The notes under the pieces are model-generated. The model was not told where the DNA came from and ran no database searches. It was given only the letters and a program-made list of their open reading frames with translations. From Paraburkholderia kirstenboschensis (GTDB taxonomy: Bacteria > Pseudomonadota > Gammaproteobacteria > Burkholderiales > Burkholderiaceae), in the NCBI RefSeq assembly GCF_904848585.1, contig NZ_CAJHCR010000014.1, forward strand, positions 62,001-126,000: a DNA stretch of 64,000 bases. Direction: 5' to 3'. Made by a program: the position numbers and the translations under genes. Of the stretch, positions 62,501 to 64,000 are shown piece by piece; the stretch's first letter is position 1, and each line of letters starts with the position of its first letter.

Positions 62501-62729
62501 GCGCCTTCGCAACTGGCCCGCCTTGACGAGCCTTTCGCGACGGGCCGTCGAGAACGATCCTCTCAACGAGGAATTTCATCGTTCGTTGATCTTCTCGCTG
62601 AGTGAGCAAGGCCGTATCGCTGAGGCCCTGGATGCATACCGTCATTGCCGGCAGATACTGTCGGTCACACTCGGCATAGAGCCTTCTGCGTCGACCCAAA
62701 ACCTGTACCAGTCCGTCCGGACGCGATAG
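59532..62729 (+). CDS. MalT-like STAND ATPase regulator with C-terminal BTAD/SARP domain
   Basis: A 1065-residue protein. Residues ~10-330 are a MalT-type NTPase (Walker A GPPGAGKT at 42-49, Walker B region AVLVLDNYQEAG near 125). Residues ~340-800 are helical TPR-like repeats. Residues ~819-1063 are an OmpR-type winged helix plus bacterial transcriptional activation domain (VNTFGGLTVFVDDEPLRF, then RLRKLVGRDD ... YRHCRQILSVTLGIEPS). MalT itself ends in a LuxR domain; here a SARP-like domain takes its place. It should be an ATP- and ligand-switched activator. Its former target may have been the broken nitrilase gene upstream. Confidence 0.92.
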   Translation: MANSKPLLAKLTRPRLHRTIARPRLFALLDAQQDHAITWITGPPGAGKTSLVASYLATRRLPGIWFQVDAADRHPATFFFYLREAALSCVHGKGAARLPLFTPEFEADPVGFAQNWFRELFARLPDKAVLVLDNYQEAGAGTVLHRIVERAAQERPERIRLIIISLTEPPPELVRLVANEKLAVIGWEQLRLTLAETAEIAMTRHSLDNESLQLLQRQSDGWVAGLMLMLERIGHASVASESFAPEATEAVFNYFAGLVFDQAPAPMRDFLMRSAFLPNMTVETASRISGRSNAASILDLLYRRHMFTERRSGAEITYQYHALFREFLLYRARQVYRPATCKRLAAQAGRVLEERGQIEQAVALYSLANEGEALVRLICEHADSLLSQGRHRTLEDWICLTDESVRKRAPWLTYWLGAARMPFTSDNARAAFKDAFRCFRQEHDVVGSLMCAAAVIETFFLERAEDLHPADEWIDAFEDALEKIPHALPPSLEARLVPCLQGIIFRRPDHPKLPQWVERAWHLLSTMSGIEQRLRTGAVLLMHHVWQGDFPKAALLLRTVEQSPVEADVAPLPLICWRLQQARYHWSTGSPAEALSLLDAALVIARESGVHAMDRYIHAQRAYACLAGRQFDAAEHSLNVMESLLQTGAGPDTALFNFLKSGRHLLDGDLDAAVQYGERSLTAALACGMPVGAALCRNALAQSLICTGQCAAAQTHLDEMLKIAKDMRSPLFEHAGLLLSAYCRLQSGDTQSALDPLRRGLSIGCTHQFCFIHPWARPEAMQRLLALALKNGIECEYVRAFIRRERLLPESPDVDPWPWAIRVNTFGGLTVFVDDEPLRFNGKPQRKPLELLEAIIAHPGRHAPKVTLIDQLWPALEGDSGQNAFELALHRLRKLVGRDDAVVMQDGCVTLDAKQFRVDTWNFARLCQKVEQATSPNTDATGWAQLADELLLLYSGEFLHGEDTPWVIAARARFQSQFTRAIASVGLELQRLRNWPALTSLSRRAVENDPLNEEFHRSLIFSLSEQGRIAEALDAYRHCRQILSVTLGIEPSASTQNLYQSVRTR

Positions 62730-62848
62730 ACGCACAGGTTTGCCGCTCCGCCTGAGCGATCAGAAGGCTATTCGAAGGCCGCCCTGACCGATCCTATAGC
62801 AATGGCGCGCTATGACAGCGGCGCTACGCAAAAGTCGGGAGATCGGTA

Positions 62849-63151
62849 ATGAAGCCAAACACAAACAGGCTGGCCGCGATGTCCGTCGCGCTCGTCGCGG
62901 CAAGCGGAGCCGGTATAGTCAATGCAGGTACAGCGGCAATGTCGGTTGAAGACTCCATCGATGTCACCGCGGGTCGACCGACCGTCGTCAGCACATACCG
63001 TGCGCCGCCATCCATCAGGTTACCGTCGAGTGGCGCGAGCGCAACGAACAATCCGGCGTTTGCCCAATGCCTGCCCGACCTTTACTGCGCCCTCGTCCCG
63101 GCCTTTGCCTCTGCCTCAACGCACGCACACGACAAAGCCGTCGGTCCCTGA
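62849..63151 (+). CDS. Possible small exported protein
   Basis: A 100-residue frame with signal peptide-like start (RLAAMSVALVAASGAGIVNAG), preceded by GGGAGA at a good distance. The mature part shows no pattern beyond a Cys pair (QCLPDLYCAL) and an Ala/Ser/His end. It could be real, or the front of a decayed gene. No partner is evident. Confidence 0.45.
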   Translation: MKPNTNRLAAMSVALVAASGAGIVNAGTAAMSVEDSIDVTAGRPTVVSTYRAPPSIRLPSSGASATNNPAFAQCLPDLYCALVPAFASASTHAHDKAVGP

Positions 63152-63181
63152 CGGTCTGTCGCCGTGGCACTGGGAAACAGC

Positions 63182-64000
63182 ATGTCTTACTACTCAAGTC
63201 ACTGGATCACCGCAATGTTCCTGATCTGGAACGGGGCACGCATACTCGCCTATCTTCCAACCATAAGGAAAGTGATGACGCGCGACGCTGACGTTCGCAG
63301 CTACAGCCTCGTTTCGTGGGGAATCTGGTTTCTAAGTAACCTCACCTTCGCGCTCATGCTTCTTGAAGTCAGCGGAGGCCAACCCAACGAAATGTTCTGG
63401 GTTAACGTCGGCAATACCATAATGTGCATGATCGTCTGTGCACTGGTGTTACTGAAGAAGCTAAGGTCACGTTCTCCGCGAATCGTCCATGGCGGGAGTA
63501 CCTCACTGTCAAAATTAGAGGGCGAGCAGCTCCGTGAACACGGCGACACGCTAATGCGGCTCTGCCAGTATGAAGGAGCGGTCCGCGCGTACGACGCTTT
63601 TCTAACTCACGTAGAGGACGATGCCGTCGTTTTCAATGAGGCCATCTGCCTCGAAAAACTCGGGCGCCGTGCTGAAGCACTTCCTCTTTATCAGAAACTC
63701 GCACAGAGCAACAAGCTATGTGGACTTATAAAGGGCAGTAATTGCCTCAGCGCACTGGGCGACGATGCTGAAGCCTTGGACTATGCCACCCGGGCGACCC
63801 GCCTGGCGCCGGGCGATCCTGCCGTGTGGATTGCATTAGGCAGCGTCTATCTATCATCGGGTGCATGGCAGGATGCCATCGACAGTTTTTCCCATGCACG
63901 CAAGCTCGACCCTATCGATCCGACCGCGGCATACAACCTCGCGTTGGCGGCCGTGCGAATCAATGACGCCGGTCTCATCAGCGAGGCATTGCTGGCATGT
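63182..64000 (+). CDS. Membrane-anchored TPR protein (3' end outside window)
   Basis: The ATG at 63182 opens a frame with no stop to the right edge, giving 273 visible residues. Three hydrophobic helices come first (WITAMFLIWNGARILAYL, LVSWGIWFLSNLTFALMLL, WVNVGNTIMCMIVCALVLL). A short linker leads into tetratricopeptide repeats: YEGAVRAYDAFLTH, RAEALPLYQKLAQ, DAEALDYATRATRLAPGDPAVWIALGSVY in part, WQDAIDSFSHARKLDPIDP. TPR arrays bind protein partners. GGGAAA precedes the ATG by five bases. Function and full length are unknown. Confidence 0.75.
   Translation, partial: MSYYSSHWITAMFLIWNGARILAYLPTIRKVMTRDADVRSYSLVSWGIWFLSNLTFALMLLEVSGGQPNEMFWVNVGNTIMCMIVCALVLLKKLRSRSPRIVHGGSTSLSKLEGEQLREHGDTLMRLCQYEGAVRAYDAFLTHVEDDAVVFNEAICLEKLGRRAEALPLYQKLAQSNKLCGLIKGSNCLSALGDDAEALDYATRATRLAPGDPAVWIALGSVYLSSGAWQDAIDSFSHARKLDPIDPTAAYNLALAAVRINDAGLISEALLAC

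Noticed and set aside
1-64000. Search for tRNA, rRNA, insertion sequences, integrase and prophage genes
   Set aside because: I saw no tRNA or rRNA genes, transposase or integrase motifs, or terminal inverted repeats with target duplications. This was reading by eye, so a small tRNA could be missed.

Overview
The window is a GC-rich segment from what looks like a Burkholderiaceae betaproteobacterium (Paraburkholderia, Caballeronia or Burkholderia type). This is inferred from codon use, protein style and gene mix, not from a marker gene. There is no rRNA, tRNA, CRISPR array or recognisable insertion sequence. The mix of regulators, efflux systems, c-di-GMP enzymes and catabolic cassettes suggests an accessory-rich replicon such as a second chromosome or megaplasmid. 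Two decayed genes (a YVTN beta-propeller tail and a nitrilase tail) mark old rearrangements.

Layout. 0-7.5 kb: an AraC regulator cut by the left edge, a DUF308-like membrane protein, an exported protein, an HD-GYP/LuxR hybrid with eroded catalytic motifs, a cupin, a PEP-mutase/isocitrate-lyase family enzyme, an OsmC peroxiredoxin and an RpiR regulator. 7.8-13.4 kb: a minus-strand periplasmic copper operon read in the order His-rich protein, small exported protein, TolC-family protein, two-domain multicopper oxidase, CusF-like protein, CopC, CopD, terminator. 13.5-17 kb: a beta-propeller remnant, a metal-type permease with two translationally coupled small proteins (one of 53 aa), PhoU, and a ribbon-helix-helix-like protein behind a palindrome. 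17.4-21.2 kb: a cupin/carboxymuconolactone-decarboxylase pair and several small exported or unknown proteins, two of them carrying short tandem repeats.

21.2-27.2 kb: a sugar-acid cassette of Weimberg type, with an IlvD/EDD dehydratase (XylD-like), an FAH-fold dehydratase (XylX-like), a LacI repressor and an MFS sugar-acid symporter. Three copies of one operator tie the regulator to both arms. 27-34 kb: three c-di-GMP proteins between small exported proteins. 34-44 kb: a glycogen-debranching-type glucosidase, a small unknown protein behind an orphan terminator, an alpha/beta hydrolase, an orphan MreB paralogue, an esterase, an EmrB-type pump, glutaminase and an NmrA-type oxidoreductase.

44.4-52.9 kb: a same-strand block with a complete GlmS paralogue, an N,N-dimethylformamidase-like protein, two related AraC-type regulators with a tiny membrane protein between them, a Wzx-type flippase and a GT2 glycosyltransferase, closed by a strong terminator. 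I read it as a candidate amino-sugar glycan locus and consider it the most interesting part of the window. 53-64 kb: a LysR/EamA pair, a MocR regulator whose promoter and operator can be read and whose operator recurs in front of a TauE/SafE permease, an acyltransferase, a beheaded nitrilase, a MalT/SARP hybrid regulator, a small exported protein and a membrane-TPR protein running off the right edge.
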